Part shown: piece by piece, positions 31,741-41,559 of the stretch
How the letters are laid out: every line of letters begins with the position of its first letter
Position numbering within the stretch: the first letter of the stretch is position 1
Source: Allochromatium vinosum DSM 180
Lineage (GTDB): Bacteria; Pseudomonadota; Gammaproteobacteria; Chromatiales; Chromatiaceae
DNA length: 64,000 nt
Direction of reading: 5' to 3'
NCBI RefSeq assembly: GCF_000025485.1
Contig: NC_013851.1
Coordinates: 2,151,501-2,215,500 of the forward strand
Program-made: the position numbers and the translations under genes
Notes under the pieces: generated by a model
What the model saw: the letters and a program-made list of their open reading frames with translations, nothing else
What the model was told of the DNA's origin: nothing
Database searches by the model: none

Positions 31741-33090
31741 CTAGAGGCCGAGCATCTTCTCCAGATAGTGGATATTGGCGCCGCCGGCCAGGAAGGCCCC
31801 ATCGCGCATGATCGAGCGCTGGAGCTTGATGTTGGAGTGGATGCCCTCGATGACCGTCTCACGCAGGGCATTGCACATGCGTGCCACCGCCGACTCGCGG
31901 TCCTCGCCGTGGGTGATGAGCTTGCCGATCATCGAGTCATAGTGACAGGGCACGGTATAGCCCGAGTAGATATGGGTCTCGATCCGCACTCCAGGCCCGC
32001 CCGGCGCGTGGAAGTCGGTGATCTTGCCCGGACTGGGCATGAAGGTCTCGGGATGCTCGGCGTTGATGCGGCACTCGATGGCATGTCCGCGCATCTGGAT
32101 GTCCGACTGGCGGTAGCGCAGCGGCTCGCCGGCGGCGATCAAGATCTGCTCCTTGACGATGTCGACGCCCGTGACCATCTCCGTGACCGGATGCTCGACC
32201 TGGACGCGGGTGTTCATCTCGATGAAATAGAACTGCCCGTTCTCGTAGAGGAACTCGAACGTCCCCGCCCCGCGATAGCCGATCGAGCGACAGGCCGCCG
32301 CGCAGCGCTCGCCGATCTCGCGACGCTGTTCCTCGGTGATACCGGGCGCCGGCGCCTCCTCCACCACCTTCTGATGACGCCGCTGCATCGAGCAGTCGCG
32401 TTCGCCGAGATGGATGGCGTTGCCCATCTGGTCGGCCAGTACCTGGAACTCGATATGACGCGGGTTCTCCAGATACTTCTCCATGTAGACCATGTCGTTG
32501 TTGAAGGCTGCCGCCGCCTCGGCCCGGGTCAGCGCGATGGCGTTGAGCAGCGTCGCCTCCGAGTGCACGACACGCATCCCGCGCCCGCCGCCGCCGCCGG
32601 AGGACTTGATCATGATCGGATAGCCGATCTCGCGCGCCAGCTCCAGGGTGCGCTTCTTGTTGTCGTCGATCGGACCGTCGGACCCTGGGACGCAGGGCAC
32701 GCCGGCCGCCTTCATCGCCGCGATGGCCGAGACCTTGTCGCCCATGAGACGAATGGTCTCGGGACGCGGGCCGATGAAGATGAAGCCCGACTTTTCGACC
32801 CGCTCGGCGAAGTCGGCGTTCTCGGACAGGAAGCCGTAGCCGGGATGGATGGCGACCGTATCCGTGACCTCGGCGGCGCTGATGATGGCCGGAACGTTCA
32901 GATAACTCTGCATCGCCGGCGCCGGACCGATGCAGACCGATTCGTCAGCCAGCAGCACATGCTTGAGATCGCGGTCGGCCTCGGAATGGACGGCGACCGT
33001 CTTGATGCCGAGCTCGCGGCAGGCGCGCAGGATGCGCAGCGCGATCTCGCCACGGTTGGCGATCAAAACCTTTTCGATCATTGCGGACAT
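31741..33090 (-). CDS. accC: Biotin carboxylase subunit of acetyl-CoA carboxylase
   Basis: A 449-residue ATP-grasp enzyme that carboxylates biotin on AccB. It has [34 protein letters not shown], the Gly-rich loop [13 protein letters not shown] and [22 protein letters not shown]. The start ATG at 33090 gives MSAMIEK; an ATG three codons later (33081) is the more common family start. Follows accB after 100 bases. Confidence 0.97.
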   Translation of the reverse strand: MSAMIEKVLIANRGEIALRILRACRELGIKTVAVHSEADRDLKHVLLADESVCIGPAPAMQSYLNVPAIISAAEVTDTVAIHPGYGFLSENADFAERVEKSGFIFIGPRPETIRLMGDKVSAIAAMKAAGVPCVPGSDGPIDDNKKRTLELAREIGYPIMIKSSGGGGGRGMRVVHSEATLLNAIALTRAEAAAAFNNDMVYMEKYLENPRHIEFQVLADQMGNAIHLGERDCSMQRRHQKVVEEAPAPGITEEQRREIGERCAAACRSIGYRGAGTFEFLYENGQFYFIEMNTRVQVEHPVTEMVTGVDIVKEQILIAAGEPLRYRQSDIQMRGHAIECRINAEHPETFMPSPGKITDFHAPGGPGVRIETHIYSGYTVPCHYDSMIGKLITHGEDRESAVARMCNALRETVIEGIHSNIKLQRSIMRDGAFLAGGANIHYLEKMLGL

Positions 33091-33190
33091 GATGGGGATG
33101 CCTTGGGTTGTGAGCGGCCAGGCGGGCCGATCCGGCGCGCGCGGCGCCGCCCGGCCCCTGGATGAGGAGGATCCCGATGGATCCCGCGAC

Positions 33191-33658
33191 TCAGTCGATC
33201 AGGAACAGCGGCTGGTTGTACTCGACCGGCTGCCCGTTCTCGACCAGGATGCGCTTGACCGTTCCGGATTGCTCGCATTCGATCTGATTGAGGATCTTCA
33301 TCGCCTCGATGATGCAGAGCGTGTCGCCGGCCTTGACCGACTGACCTTCCTCGACGAAGGACTTGGAGCCCGGCGAGGGCGCGCGATAGAAGGTGCCGAC
33401 CATGGGCGAGCGCACCAGGGTGCCGGTGAGTTCGTCCTCGTCGTCATCGCCCGCCGACTGAGCGGGGGCCGGTGCGGCGGCCGGCTGGGGGGCGGCGCCC
33501 GCCATGGGCATCCCCTGGGGCATGTAGAACGGCATCGCCGCACCGCCGCTCACCTGGCGGCTGATGCGGACCGATTCCTCGCCCTCGTGGATCTCGATCT
33601 CGGCGACGTCGGATTGCTCCAACAACTCGATCAGCTTCTTGACCTTGCGAATGTCCAT
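33191..33658 (-). CDS. accB: Biotin carboxyl carrier protein
   Basis: A 155-residue BCCP. The N-terminal [15 protein letters not shown] is typical, an Ala/Pro-rich linker follows, and the C-terminal lipoyl-like domain carries the biotinylated Lys in [11 protein letters not shown]. The ATG at 33658 lies four bases from the aroQ stop. It is the carrier for AccC and the AccAD transferase. Confidence 0.96.
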   Translation of the reverse strand: MDIRKVKKLIELLEQSDVAEIEIHEGEESVRISRQVSGGAAMPFYMPQGMPMAGAAPQPAAAPAPAQSAGDDDEDELTGTLVRSPMVGTFYRAPSPGSKSFVEEGQSVKAGDTLCIIEAMKILNQIECEQSGTVKRILVENGQPVEYNQPLFLID

Positions 33659-33662
33659 CGTT

Positions 33663-34124
33663 TCAGTGGTTCTCGTTCGTTGGGTTCTGGTCCAGTCGAC
33701 CGAACGCGGCGCGCAGCGCCAGCGCATACCCCTCGGCCCCGAGTCCGCAGATCACGCCCACCGCGATATCGGAGAAATAGGAGTGGGCGCGGAATGGCTC
33801 GCGGGCGTGCACGTTCGACAGGTGCACCTCGATGAAGGGGATGGCCACGGCCAGCAGGGCATCGCGCAAGGCGACGCTGGTGTGAGTGAAGGCGGCCGGA
33901 TTGATGAGGATGAAACGCACACCGTCGCGGCCGGCCTGGTGGATGGTCTCGATCAGGACGTGCTCGGCGTTGCTTTGCACGAAGGCCAGCTCATGGCCGG
34001 CGTCCTGAGCCATGGCCGTGAGCGTGCGCTCGATGTCGGCCAGGGTGACGCGCCCGTAGTGACCGGGTTCGCGCGTACCGAGCAGATTGAGATTGGGTCC
34101 GTTCAGGACCAGGATCGAGGCCAT
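33663..34124 (-). CDS. aroQ: Type II 3-dehydroquinate dehydratase
   Basis: A 153-residue shikimate-pathway enzyme. It shows [20 protein letters not shown] with the active-site Tyr, [27 protein letters not shown] and [14 protein letters not shown]. The ATG at 34124 gives the normal family N-terminus; an in-frame start 15 codons upstream has no similar support. It sits before accBC as in most gammaproteobacteria. Confidence 0.96.
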   Translation of the reverse strand: MASILVLNGPNLNLLGTREPGHYGRVTLADIERTLTAMAQDAGHELAFVQSNAEHVLIETIHQAGRDGVRFILINPAAFTHTSVALRDALLAVAIPFIEVHLSNVHAREPFRAHSYFSDIAVGVICGLGAEGYALALRAAFGRLDQNPTNENH

Positions 34125-34241
34125 GGCGCCAACCGCTTGCAGACCAAAAGAGGTAAGGATGTGCGTCATTGCCGTCCGGCCGGAATCGGCGGCAAATCGC
34201 CCCGAATTGTCCGGATTTCGCGGGATCTTGTCCAGCGAGGA

Positions 34242-34835
34242 TCAGGGTGTGCGCGATACTCTCGGCCCTTCTCTCACGAGAAGTGGATTCAGGAGCTCGG
34301 CCAGCTCCTCGGCGCTCAGTTCGCCGATCTGGCCGTGGACACGCCGCCCATGCCGATCGAAGATCACGGTGAAGGGCAGCACCTCCAGTCGGTTGCCGAG
34401 CTGGACTGAGAATTTGAGCACCTCGGGCGTGGCGATCAAAAGCGGATAGTTGACCGGCTGCTCGGCGACGAAGGCTCGCACGTCCTCGACCTGATCGACC
34501 GCGATACCGACGAACTGTACGCCGGATTCGCGCAACCGTTCCTGGATCTCGACGAAACGCGGGATCTCGGACAGACAGGGTGGACACCAGGTCGCCCAGA
34601 AGTTGAGCACCAGCACCTTGCCAGCCCAGGCATTGCTGGCGACCTCACGCCCCTCGAGGTCGGTCAGGCGAAAGTCGGGCAGGGTCTGGAGCGACTCGGC
34701 CTGGAGCTCGAAGCGTTCAGTGTCTCTACCGCTGTCGGCGTTCTCGAACTCGACCCAGCGCTGACCGATGATGGCCGTGCCGATACTGATGCCGCCGGCG
34801 AGCGCGGTGACGAGGATGACTTTCAGGGCTTTCAT
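34242..34835 (-). CDS. TlpA/ResA-type membrane-anchored thioredoxin-like protein
   Basis: A 197-residue protein with an N-terminal membrane anchor (about residues 5-23) and a periplasmic thioredoxin fold. The redox site is WATWCPPC and the cis-Pro is in VLPFTVIF. Such proteins reduce periplasmic disulfides, often in cytochrome c maturation. Its ATG overlaps the dsbD stop by four bases (ATGA), so DsbD is the probable electron donor. Confidence 0.92.
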   Translation of the reverse strand: MKALKVILVTALAGGISIGTAIIGQRWVEFENADSGRDTERFELQAESLQTLPDFRLTDLEGREVASNAWAGKVLVLNFWATWCPPCLSEIPRFVEIQERLRESGVQFVGIAVDQVEDVRAFVAEQPVNYPLLIATPEVLKFSVQLGNRLEVLPFTVIFDRHGRRVHGQIGELSAEELAELLNPLLVREGPRVSRTP

Positions 34836-37147
34836 GGCGCGACCTGGCGCAGATGCGCGGCGAACGGCTCGGCAGGCTTGAAGCCCACCAGACGATAGTT
34901 GGCGAGTTCCTGGCCGGTGCGATCGAAGAACAGGATCGCCGGCGGACCGGGCAGGCCAAAGCGACCCTGGATCAGGGCGCGATCCTCGTCATCGTTGGCC
35001 GTGACATCGGCCTGGAGCCGGACGAAGCGGCTCATCTCGGCGATCACGGTCGGGTCGCTGAAGGTGTAGCGCTCCATCTCCTTGCAGGACACGCACCAGT
35101 CGGCATAGAAGTCGAGCAGCACGGGTTGGCCGTTCGACTGGGCCTGTGCCAGTTCGCGCTCCAGATCGGCCACCGATTTGATGCGCTTGAAAACGACGTG
35201 CTCGGCGCTACTGGCGACGCTGCCCGTCGGCAGTAGACCCCGCAACGGCTGGAGCGTATCACGCCCACCGGCCGCCGCGCCGACCAGCATGAGCGACCCA
35301 TAGATCAGCAGCGCCAGACCCAAGCCTTTCCACAGCTTGGTCCAGCCGCTCGCGCCCGGCTGGAGCTGAGTGAGCGCGCCCATATAGACCGCCGAGCAGA
35401 TCAGTAGCAGCGCCCAGAGCAGCATGGCAACCGCCGGAGGCAGAATGCGTTCGAGCATCAGGATGGCCACGCCCAGCAGCGCCACGCCGAACACCGCCTT
35501 GACCGCGTCCATCCAGACTCCGGCGCGCGGCAGATAGCGACCGGCCGAGGTGCCGATGACGATCAGCGGCGCGCCCATGCCGAGACTGAGCGCGAACAGC
35601 GCCAGCCCGCCGAGCAGGGCGTCGCCGGTCTGGCTGATGTAGATCAGCGCTCCGAACAGCGGCGGCGCCACACAGGGTCCGACGATCAGCGCCGAGAGCA
35701 GACCCATGATGGCCACGCCGATCAGGGTGCCGCCCTCCTGACGGTTGCTGAGTTCGGCGAGCTTGGTTTGCAGACCGGAGGGCAGTTGCAGTTCATAGAA
35801 ACCGAACATGGACAGCGCCAGCCCCACGAACACCAGGGCGAAGGCGGTCAGAATCCAGGGATTCTGGAACACCGCCTGGAGATTGGCTCCGAACAGCCCG
35901 GCCAGCACGCCGATGACCGTATAGGTCAGGGCCATCGCCAGCACATAGACCAGCGAGAGCACGAACGCCTTGCGCGTGGTCAGCCCCGCGCCCTGTCCGG
36001 CGATGATGCCCGAGAGGATCGGGATCATCGGGAAGACGCAGGGCGTGAAGGCCAGCAGCAGCCCAAAGCCGAAGAAGACGGCGATGATCACCCACAGCCC
36101 TTCGCCCGCGAGCACGGCGGCGATGCGATCCTGCTCGGAGACCGGCGGGGCGCTCTCGCTCGGACCATTGGCCGGCGAGGCCTTCTCCAGCGCCGCCATC
36201 ACCGAGGCATCGGCGATCGCCGCCGGCGCTTCGGGCAGATTCAGCGCAAGCCGCTGAGTCTGCGGCGGATAGCAGATTCCGATTTCGGCGCAACCCTGAT
36301 ATTTGACGACCAGGGTCACGTCGGTCGGTGCCGTCGCGGCGCGTCTGAGCGGCACGGTCAGATCGAGCCGGCCCTGATAGATCCGGACATCGCCGATCGA
36401 GCCGTCGGGCAGCACCGAATCATGCTTGAGCGTCCCCGCCGGACGTTCGACGGCACCGAGCGCAACCTCGGGCGACTCGAAGAGCGCGAGTTCGACCAGA
36501 TCGGCATAGAGATAGGTTCCGGGCGCGATGTCCCAGGTGAGCTGCACCAGATCCGGCGCGACGACCTCGGACTGGAAGCGGAAGGCGTGCTCGACCGCCG
36601 GGATCTCGTCCGTGCCGGCCAGCCCCTGACTGGTCGCGGTGGACGACAGCAAGGTAGCCAGACGGCTCGGTTTGGCCTCGGGTGAGGCCTGTGCCGCGAC
36701 GGGCAGGATCGGCGGCAATTGGAGCGTGAAGGTTTCGCGATGCGGCGGATAGCAGAATCCGGCATCGGCGCAGCCCTGCGAGCCGACGCGCAGTGTCAGA
36801 TGACTGCCGGAGTCGGGTGTGCGCGTGATGGGCAGATCGACCATGAGCCGTCCGTGATAGGTCTCGACCTCGCCGAAGAACTCATCCTGCTTGATCTCGG
36901 CCTCGGGCAGCACAGCGTTGCCGAGTGTGATGCCAGGCGTCTCGGAGTCGAACCTGATTTTGCTGCGATAGAGATAGTACCCATCGGCGGTGTCCCAGAT
37001 GACGCGGACGGCTTCCGGCCCGGCCACCTCGGCGCTGACCGGAAAGGCTTGCTCCTGGGTCAGGAAGTCATCGGCCAGCGCCTGGGTACCGCCCACGGCG
37101 ACCATCAGCCACAGCCAAGCCCAAGCTAAAAACCACGGTCGTTTCAC
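34832..37147 (-). CDS. dsbD: DsbD thiol:disulfide interchange protein with two N-terminal domains
   Basis: A 771-residue protein; E. coli DsbD has about 565. It moves electrons from cytoplasmic thioredoxin to periplasmic partners. A signal peptide (about residues 1-25) leads into two tandem DsbD-alpha domains, each ending in a Cys pair: GCADAGFCYPP and GCAEIGICYPP. Eight membrane helices follow with the redox Cys in FTPCVFPMIPI and GPCVAPPLFGAL. The C-terminal thioredoxin domain has DWCVSCKEME. The GTG at 37147 overlaps the cutA stop by four bases (GTGA) and opens directly on the signal peptide, which fixes the start. Confidence 0.94.
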   Translation of the reverse strand: MKRPWFLAWAWLWLMVAVGGTQALADDFLTQEQAFPVSAEVAGPEAVRVIWDTADGYYLYRSKIRFDSETPGITLGNAVLPEAEIKQDEFFGEVETYHGRLMVDLPITRTPDSGSHLTLRVGSQGCADAGFCYPPHRETFTLQLPPILPVAAQASPEAKPSRLATLLSSTATSQGLAGTDEIPAVEHAFRFQSEVVAPDLVQLTWDIAPGTYLYADLVELALFESPEVALGAVERPAGTLKHDSVLPDGSIGDVRIYQGRLDLTVPLRRAATAPTDVTLVVKYQGCAEIGICYPPQTQRLALNLPEAPAAIADASVMAALEKASPANGPSESAPPVSEQDRIAAVLAGEGLWVIIAVFFGFGLLLAFTPCVFPMIPILSGIIAGQGAGLTTRKAFVLSLVYVLAMALTYTVIGVLAGLFGANLQAVFQNPWILTAFALVFVGLALSMFGFYELQLPSGLQTKLAELSNRQEGGTLIGVAIMGLLSALIVGPCVAPPLFGALIYISQTGDALLGGLALFALSLGMGAPLIVIGTSAGRYLPRAGVWMDAVKAVFGVALLGVAILMLERILPPAVAMLLWALLLICSAVYMGALTQLQPGASGWTKLWKGLGLALLIYGSLMLVGAAAGGRDTLQPLRGLLPTGSVASSAEHVVFKRIKSVADLERELAQAQSNGQPVLLDFYADWCVSCKEMERYTFSDPTVIAEMSRFVRLQADVTANDDEDRALIQGRFGLPGPPAILFFDRTGQELANYRLVGFKPAEPFAAHLRQVAP

Positions 37148-37482
37148 GAGCCCTGCTCCACGGTGTTCACGCATTCGCTCACCCAATTCAGATAGTCGCT
37201 CGCTCCCGAGACGATGGGGAGGGCGATGATCTCCGGTACCTCGTAGGGATGCAACTGACGCAACCGCTCAGCGAGCGGCTCGACACGCGCCTCGACGGTC
37301 TTGATCAACAGCAGCACTTCGGAATCGTGCTGGATGCGCCCCTCCCAACGATAGACCGAGGTCAGGCCGGGAAGCAGATTGACACAGGCGGCCAGCCGCT
37401 CCCCGACCAGGGATTCGGCCAGACGCCGCGCCGTGTCCCCGTCGGGACAGGTGCAGAGGATCAAACGACAGTGGGTCGACAT
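37144..37482 (-). CDS. cutA: CutA divalent-cation tolerance family protein
   Basis: A 112-residue CutA1 protein, known as a compact trimer linked to copper tolerance in E. coli. It shows LILCTCPDGDTARRLAESLV, LAACVNLLPGLTSVYRWEG and LHPYEVPEIIALPI. The ATG at 37482 gives the normal start. It is the first gene of the cutA-dsbD-tlpA-aroQ-accBC run; the reading frame upstream is shadow. Confidence 0.95.
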   Translation of the reverse strand: MSTHCRLILCTCPDGDTARRLAESLVGERLAACVNLLPGLTSVYRWEGRIQHDSEVLLLIKTVEARVEPLAERLRQLHPYEVPEIIALPIVSGASDYLNWVSECVNTVEQGS

Positions 37483-37626
37483 GGTTGGAACTCGATCTCG
37501 TTTGGACTTGATCTCGCCGACAGGGTAAGGTTTCCGCAAACCGTCGGGGGTCTGACGAACGCCGGCTTCTGACCGCGCCGGCCGCGATAGATTCCATCCG
37601 GCCGTCTCCGACGCCCCCTTCATCCA

Positions 37627-38070
37627 ATGGAGAATGCCATCGTGCCGCTGCTCATCCTGCTCTTCGTCGGTCTGCCGCTGACCGAAATCTATTTTCTGAT
37701 CCAGGTCGGCTCCGAGATCGGGGCCCTGCCGACCATCCTGCTCTCGATCCTGACGGCCGTCATCGGCGCCTGGCTGGTCCGCTATCAGGGCTTCGGCGTG
37801 CTGATGCGGGTGCGCGAACTGCTCGATCGGGGTGAGGTGCCGGCCATCGAGCTGATGGACGGGGCGCTCATCCTGGCCGCCGGACTCTTCCTGATCCTGC
37901 CGGGCTTCCTGACCGACAGCCTGGGCTTCCTGCTGCTGATCCCACCGCTGCGCCGACGGCTGATCGAGCGTTATATCCGGATCCAGCCCGTAAACACACA
38001 AGCGCCCGGCGAGGTCCGGACCGAGACACGGGTGCGGGTGATCGAGGGTGAGTTCCGCCGCGACGACTGA
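37627..38070 (+). CDS. fxsA: FxsA family membrane protein
   Basis: A 147-residue membrane protein with four predicted helices within residues 5-110, typical of FxsA (suppressor of F exclusion of phage T7). Motifs are GLPLTEIYFLIQVG, RYQGFGVL and LPGFLTDSLGFLLLIPPLR. Divergent from cutA, as in many gammaproteobacteria. The C-terminal 35 residues are cytoplasmic and charged. Confidence 0.94.
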   Translation: MENAIVPLLILLFVGLPLTEIYFLIQVGSEIGALPTILLSILTAVIGAWLVRYQGFGVLMRVRELLDRGEVPAIELMDGALILAAGLFLILPGFLTDSLGFLLLIPPLRRRLIERYIRIQPVNTQAPGEVRTETRVRVIEGEFRRDD

Positions 38071-38093
38071 GCCGACTCCAGCCCGACCGGGGA

Positions 38094-38519
38094 TCAGCCG
38101 CCGCCGGGGAAGCGATCGGCGTATTTCTGGATCCATTCCCGCGCCGCTTCCTCGCTGCTCAGTGAGCGTCCCTCGCATGCCAGGATCTCGTGACGATAGT
38201 GCTCGATATGACAGACCTGCTCGACCATCCGTACCCCGTAACGATCCTCGATGCCCTCGAAGCGCACCCCGACCTCGAAGACCGCTCCGTGCTGATGGCA
38301 CCAGGCGACGATGCCATCGACCTCGAACACCGGATCGACGATCGGGATCTGGATATGGATGCCCGTTCCGGGCTGGATGGCCAGACGCGAGCTGAAACAG
38401 AGTCCACCCTCGCCGATGTTGCGCAGATAATCGCGCTCGTCGGCGATCACCTCGCGCAATGAATAGCGGATGGGTACGTCGGATGGATGGCGAAGGAAGC
38501 GACGTGTCTCCCCGGTCAT
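38094..38519 (-). CDS. PilZ domain protein (c-di-GMP-binding type)
   Basis: A 141-residue protein with one PilZ domain. It has RRFLRHPSDVPIRY near the start, which contains an RxxxR-like site (Arg6/Arg7 to Arg10), and NIGEGGLCFSS, the D/NxSxxG-like element altered to NIGEGG. The first motif fits c-di-GMP binding; the second is degenerate. A C-terminal helix rich in Glu follows. The ATG at 38519 has GAGGTGG upstream. Target unknown. Confidence 0.88.
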   Translation of the reverse strand: MTGETRRFLRHPSDVPIRYSLREVIADERDYLRNIGEGGLCFSSRLAIQPGTGIHIQIPIVDPVFEVDGIVAWCHQHGAVFEVGVRFEGIEDRYGVRMVEQVCHIEHYRHEILACEGRSLSSEEAAREWIQKYADRFPGGG

Positions 38520-38651
38520 GATCCACCTCGTCTCACGCGATCGGTCAGCCTGCCCCGATCCTGTCTCGATGAAGCCTAACAAAACACGCCTCCTCGTCCT
38601 CCACGACGAAGAGCCGCAGGTTCCATTCTCGTCACACTCCCAGCCCGATCC

Positions 38652-40199
38652 ATGAGCCTGTCCTGGACACACCAGATCGCCAAAGCACTTGCCGGCGGAC
38701 GACCGACCCCGGCACTGGAGCTGCATCTCGACGCCCTGCTCGTCTGGCTGAACAATCCGGACAATCCGCGCGTGGCCGAGCTGGAGCGGGCCATCGGGCG
38801 GCAGCGGCTCGCGCGCGATCAAGCCGGCGCGAGCGCCTACCGTCTGCTCGACCGGCAGTTCTTCCCCGACGAGGCGCCTCCCTCGCCCGCCACCCTGGGG
38901 TTTGCGCCCGGCACCGCCGCCGCGCACGCCAAGCTGCGCTATCGCCGGCTGATGCAGGTCTATCACCCGGACCGGCATCCCGAGCGTACCGCTTGGGCGA
39001 CCCGTCGCACCGAACAGATCAACCGCGCCTTCGCCGCCTTCCAGCGCGGCGAGACCGGCACGACACGCGCCGGCACCCGCCAGGAGCCGGGACATCGAGA
39101 CGCCGTAAAGCCATCCAGCTGGCGCCTGCCGCCGGCCTGGTTCCCGCCCGCACTCAGAGACGCGATCGCGCCGGCCTGGGTCTGGACGCACGACCGCTGG
39201 TTGGCACTCACACCGCTCCAGAAGCGAATGCTGAGCACGGCCGCCATCGTCTGCGCCCTGATACTCACGGTCGCGCTCTGGCCGCAGGAGCCGCCCCGGC
39301 TGGCTCCCCGGATCATTCACCATCCGCTCGGTGTCGAGCCGACACCCGTTCTCGCGGACGAACCGACACCTGACGAGCCGGAGCCACAGCCACCAGAGAT
39401 CATCGCGACCGAGCCGGTCCCAGAGGCGGCGCCACGGCCGGCCATCATTCCACCGACGCCCGCGCCGGATGACTCACCAAGCGAGGTGCCGGTCGTCGCC
39501 TCCCGCGGAAACGCCCCGCCCGACCTGGAGTCGAGCGTCGTACCCGAGGTCTCGGATCATGAGAGATGGGCTCCGGACAAGCCCGCTCAAGCAGCATCGG
39601 AACCCAAGCCGGAACCGGCGCCAAAAACGGATACGGCGATTCCGGCGATCACCGGGGCGACGGATCTGCCGGCGGCCCCGTCCCTGAGTGCGCCCCGGCC
39701 CGACCCCATGACATCGCTCGCTCCGCACGCCGACATTCCGGCAGCGGCCACGCCCGAGCCGCCCAGGCCGCCGGCACTACCCGAGATGCCCCTGACACTG
39801 AGCACGGCTCCAGCCGTCTCGACCGCCAGTGCACCGCTCGCCACCCGCTGCCAGACCGCCGCCGAGATCCTGAGCCGTTTCCAGAGCGCCTATCAGAATG
39901 GCGCGCTCGATACGCTCATGGCGCTCTACAGCCCGCTGGCCAAGGAGAACGAGCTGGCCACCTGGTTCGCCATTCGCCAGACCTACGCCGAATGGTTCCG
40001 CACCACTTCGGCGCGGCGCATCGGCTTCGAGCAGATTCAGGTTCAGCCCATCGCCGACAGTCAGCGCTGCGCCCTCATGGCCGTGTTCCAGGTCAGCTAT
40101 CTCGACCGGCAGTCGCATCTGGTGACGCAGGCCGGGATCATCGAACTGCTGCTCGAACACAAGGGGGCGGACTGGAGCATCCTCCGGGCGCGGTATTGA
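38652..40199 (+). CDS. Membrane J-domain protein with periplasmic NTF2-like tail
   Basis: A 515-residue protein of unusual build. Residues 1-75 are a helical N-terminal region. A J-domain follows (about 78-131) with the HPD motif at 105-107 in RLMQVYHPDRHPE, so it should stimulate DnaK ATPase in the cytoplasm. One membrane helix lies at about 193-210 (MLSTAAIVCALILTVALW). Residues 211-400 are a Pro/Ala/Glu-rich spacer, and the last 110 residues (from TRCQTAAEILSRFQSAYQ) look like a SnoaL/NTF2-type alpha-beta fold (DTLMALYSPLAKE, WFRTTSARRIGFEQIQV). The combination suggests a link between DnaK and the envelope. It stands alone and convergent to a small hypothetical gene. Function unknown. Confidence 0.88.
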   Translation: MSLSWTHQIAKALAGGRPTPALELHLDALLVWLNNPDNPRVAELERAIGRQRLARDQAGASAYRLLDRQFFPDEAPPSPATLGFAPGTAAAHAKLRYRRLMQVYHPDRHPERTAWATRRTEQINRAFAAFQRGETGTTRAGTRQEPGHRDAVKPSSWRLPPAWFPPALRDAIAPAWVWTHDRWLALTPLQKRMLSTAAIVCALILTVALWPQEPPRLAPRIIHHPLGVEPTPVLADEPTPDEPEPQPPEIIATEPVPEAAPRPAIIPPTPAPDDSPSEVPVVASRGNAPPDLESSVVPEVSDHERWAPDKPAQAASEPKPEPAPKTDTAIPAITGATDLPAAPSLSAPRPDPMTSLAPHADIPAAATPEPPRPPALPEMPLTLSTAPAVSTASAPLATRCQTAAEILSRFQSAYQNGALDTLMALYSPLAKENELATWFAIRQTYAEWFRTTSARRIGFEQIQVQPIADSQRCALMAVFQVSYLDRQSHLVTQAGIIELLLEHKGADWSILRARY

Positions 40200-40216
40200 T
40201 CCACCGGACTCAGCGA

Positions 40217-40528
40217 TCAGGCGTATGCGTCGATACCCTGGAAGGACCGCAGATCGTCGCGCTGTTCCAGGCGTTGCGTGGCCTCATAGGCCGCCATGGC
40301 GCGCCGCCCATACCCATCGCCGGCCATAACCCTGACCGGGGCGCTATAGGGACGTCGATGCTGAGAAGACTCCTCGGTGCGCTCGGCTCGCGTCACCGGG
40401 CGCTCGGTCAGCGCCTCGGTATCGGCCCTGGTGACGGCCGGCGGAGGCACGACCGGCAGCGTCCGCTCCCAAGAGGACTCGGAAACGATCGAGTAGGAGA
40501 GCGCCGCCGGTGAACCGAGGATCTGCAT
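40217..40528 (-). CDS. Small conserved-looking hypothetical protein
   Basis: A 103-residue protein I do not recognise. It is Ser-, Arg- and Pro-rich in the first half and ends in a helix plus RSFQGIDAYA. This C-terminal GIDxYA ending resembles small proteobacterial proteins of unknown function, but that is from memory. The ATG at 40528 is chosen; a GTG at 40555 is the alternative. No membrane segment or signal peptide. It lies between the convergent J-domain gene and mlaA. Confidence 0.6.
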   Translation of the reverse strand: MQILGSPAALSYSIVSESSWERTLPVVPPPAVTRADTEALTERPVTRAERTEESSQHRRPYSAPVRVMAGDGYGRRAMAAYEATQRLEQRDDLRSFQGIDAYA

Positions 40529-40689
40529 CGGGAACCGTGACCAATACTGAGGCACGTCGACGGATGGAGGGGATCACCGCCGATCCGAGATCCCGCCGAG
40601 CTATCAACAGTGTAGACGGCTTGCCCGTGCAGGACATCCATCGGCAGCGAGCGCGCGCTCCGGCGCCCGGATGCCGATGGGTCGGGCGA

Positions 40690-41442
40690 TCAGAACTCGA
40701 CTTCGTCCCAGAAATCGGGTTGTGAGGTATCGGTCGGCGGATTGCCGTCGTAGACCAGACTCTGACGACGCTGGAGATAGGCGTCGCGAACGAAGCTGTA
40801 GGGATCGATGGAGGCCTCCTCGACGATCTCGGTCGCCGTCAGAAGGTCCGCGCGCCGGTCGATCACCCGTACCCCGACCAGTCCCCAGTGCACCTGATGC
40901 TTCTTGAGATTGACCAGCGGGTCCATGACGATGTCGCCCCCCATACCGATGGCATCGCGCATGGAACTCGGTCCGAGGAAGGGCGTTACCAGATAGGCGC
41001 CCGACTCCAGGCCCCAGTAGCCCAGCGTCTGCCCGAAGTCTTCCTTGTAGCTCGGCAGGCCGACGTTGGTGGCCACGTCGACGAAGCCCAGCACGCCGAC
41101 GGTGGAGTTGATGAAGACGCGCCCGACATCACTGCCCGCGCGCGACATCTTGAACTGCAGGACGTTGTTCACCGCCGAGGTGACATCGGCGAGGTTGTCG
41201 AAGAAGTTGGTGATGCCGCGATCGACCGGCTCGGGCGTCACCTTCTGATAACCCCTGGCGATCGGCTGTACGAGCGCCTTGTCGAAATTCATGTTGAAGC
41301 GGAAGGTGGCCCGGTTTAAAGGCTCCAGCGGATCGCGCGGATCAAGCTCGCGATCGGGCTTGGAGGCGCACCCCAGCAAAAGCGTTGGCGCCACCAGCCA
41401 AGCCAGTGCGCGCGTCCATGATCGACCCATCACCATACCCAT
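40690..41442 (-). CDS. mlaA: MlaA (VacJ) outer-membrane lipoprotein
   Basis: A 250-residue phospholipid-transport lipoprotein of the Mla pathway, which keeps outer-membrane lipid asymmetry. A lipoprotein signal peptide ends in the lipobox LLGC. The MlaA body is clear: DPLEPLNRATFRFNMNFDKALVQPIARGYQ region, FFDNLADVTSAVNNVLQ, FINSTVGVLGFVDVA and DFGQTLGYWG. Three in-frame ATGs cluster at 41430-41442; the first is used, with AGGT just upstream. The other mla genes are not in this window. Confidence 0.95.
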   Translation of the reverse strand: MGMVMGRSWTRALAWLVAPTLLLGCASKPDRELDPRDPLEPLNRATFRFNMNFDKALVQPIARGYQKVTPEPVDRGITNFFDNLADVTSAVNNVLQFKMSRAGSDVGRVFINSTVGVLGFVDVATNVGLPSYKEDFGQTLGYWGLESGAYLVTPFLGPSSMRDAIGMGGDIVMDPLVNLKKHQVHWGLVGVRVIDRRADLLTATEIVEEASIDPYSFVRDAYLQRRQSLVYDGNPPTDTSQPDFWDEVEF

Positions 41443-41559
41443 ATACCTGGCGAATTTCCTCAATGACTGGCCGAATCCTACCACAGCGCGAAGCGGTGTC
41501 GGAGACTCACCGCTACCGAGAGCATTGGCATTCGTCGCGCGCGCACTTATGCTGTGGCG

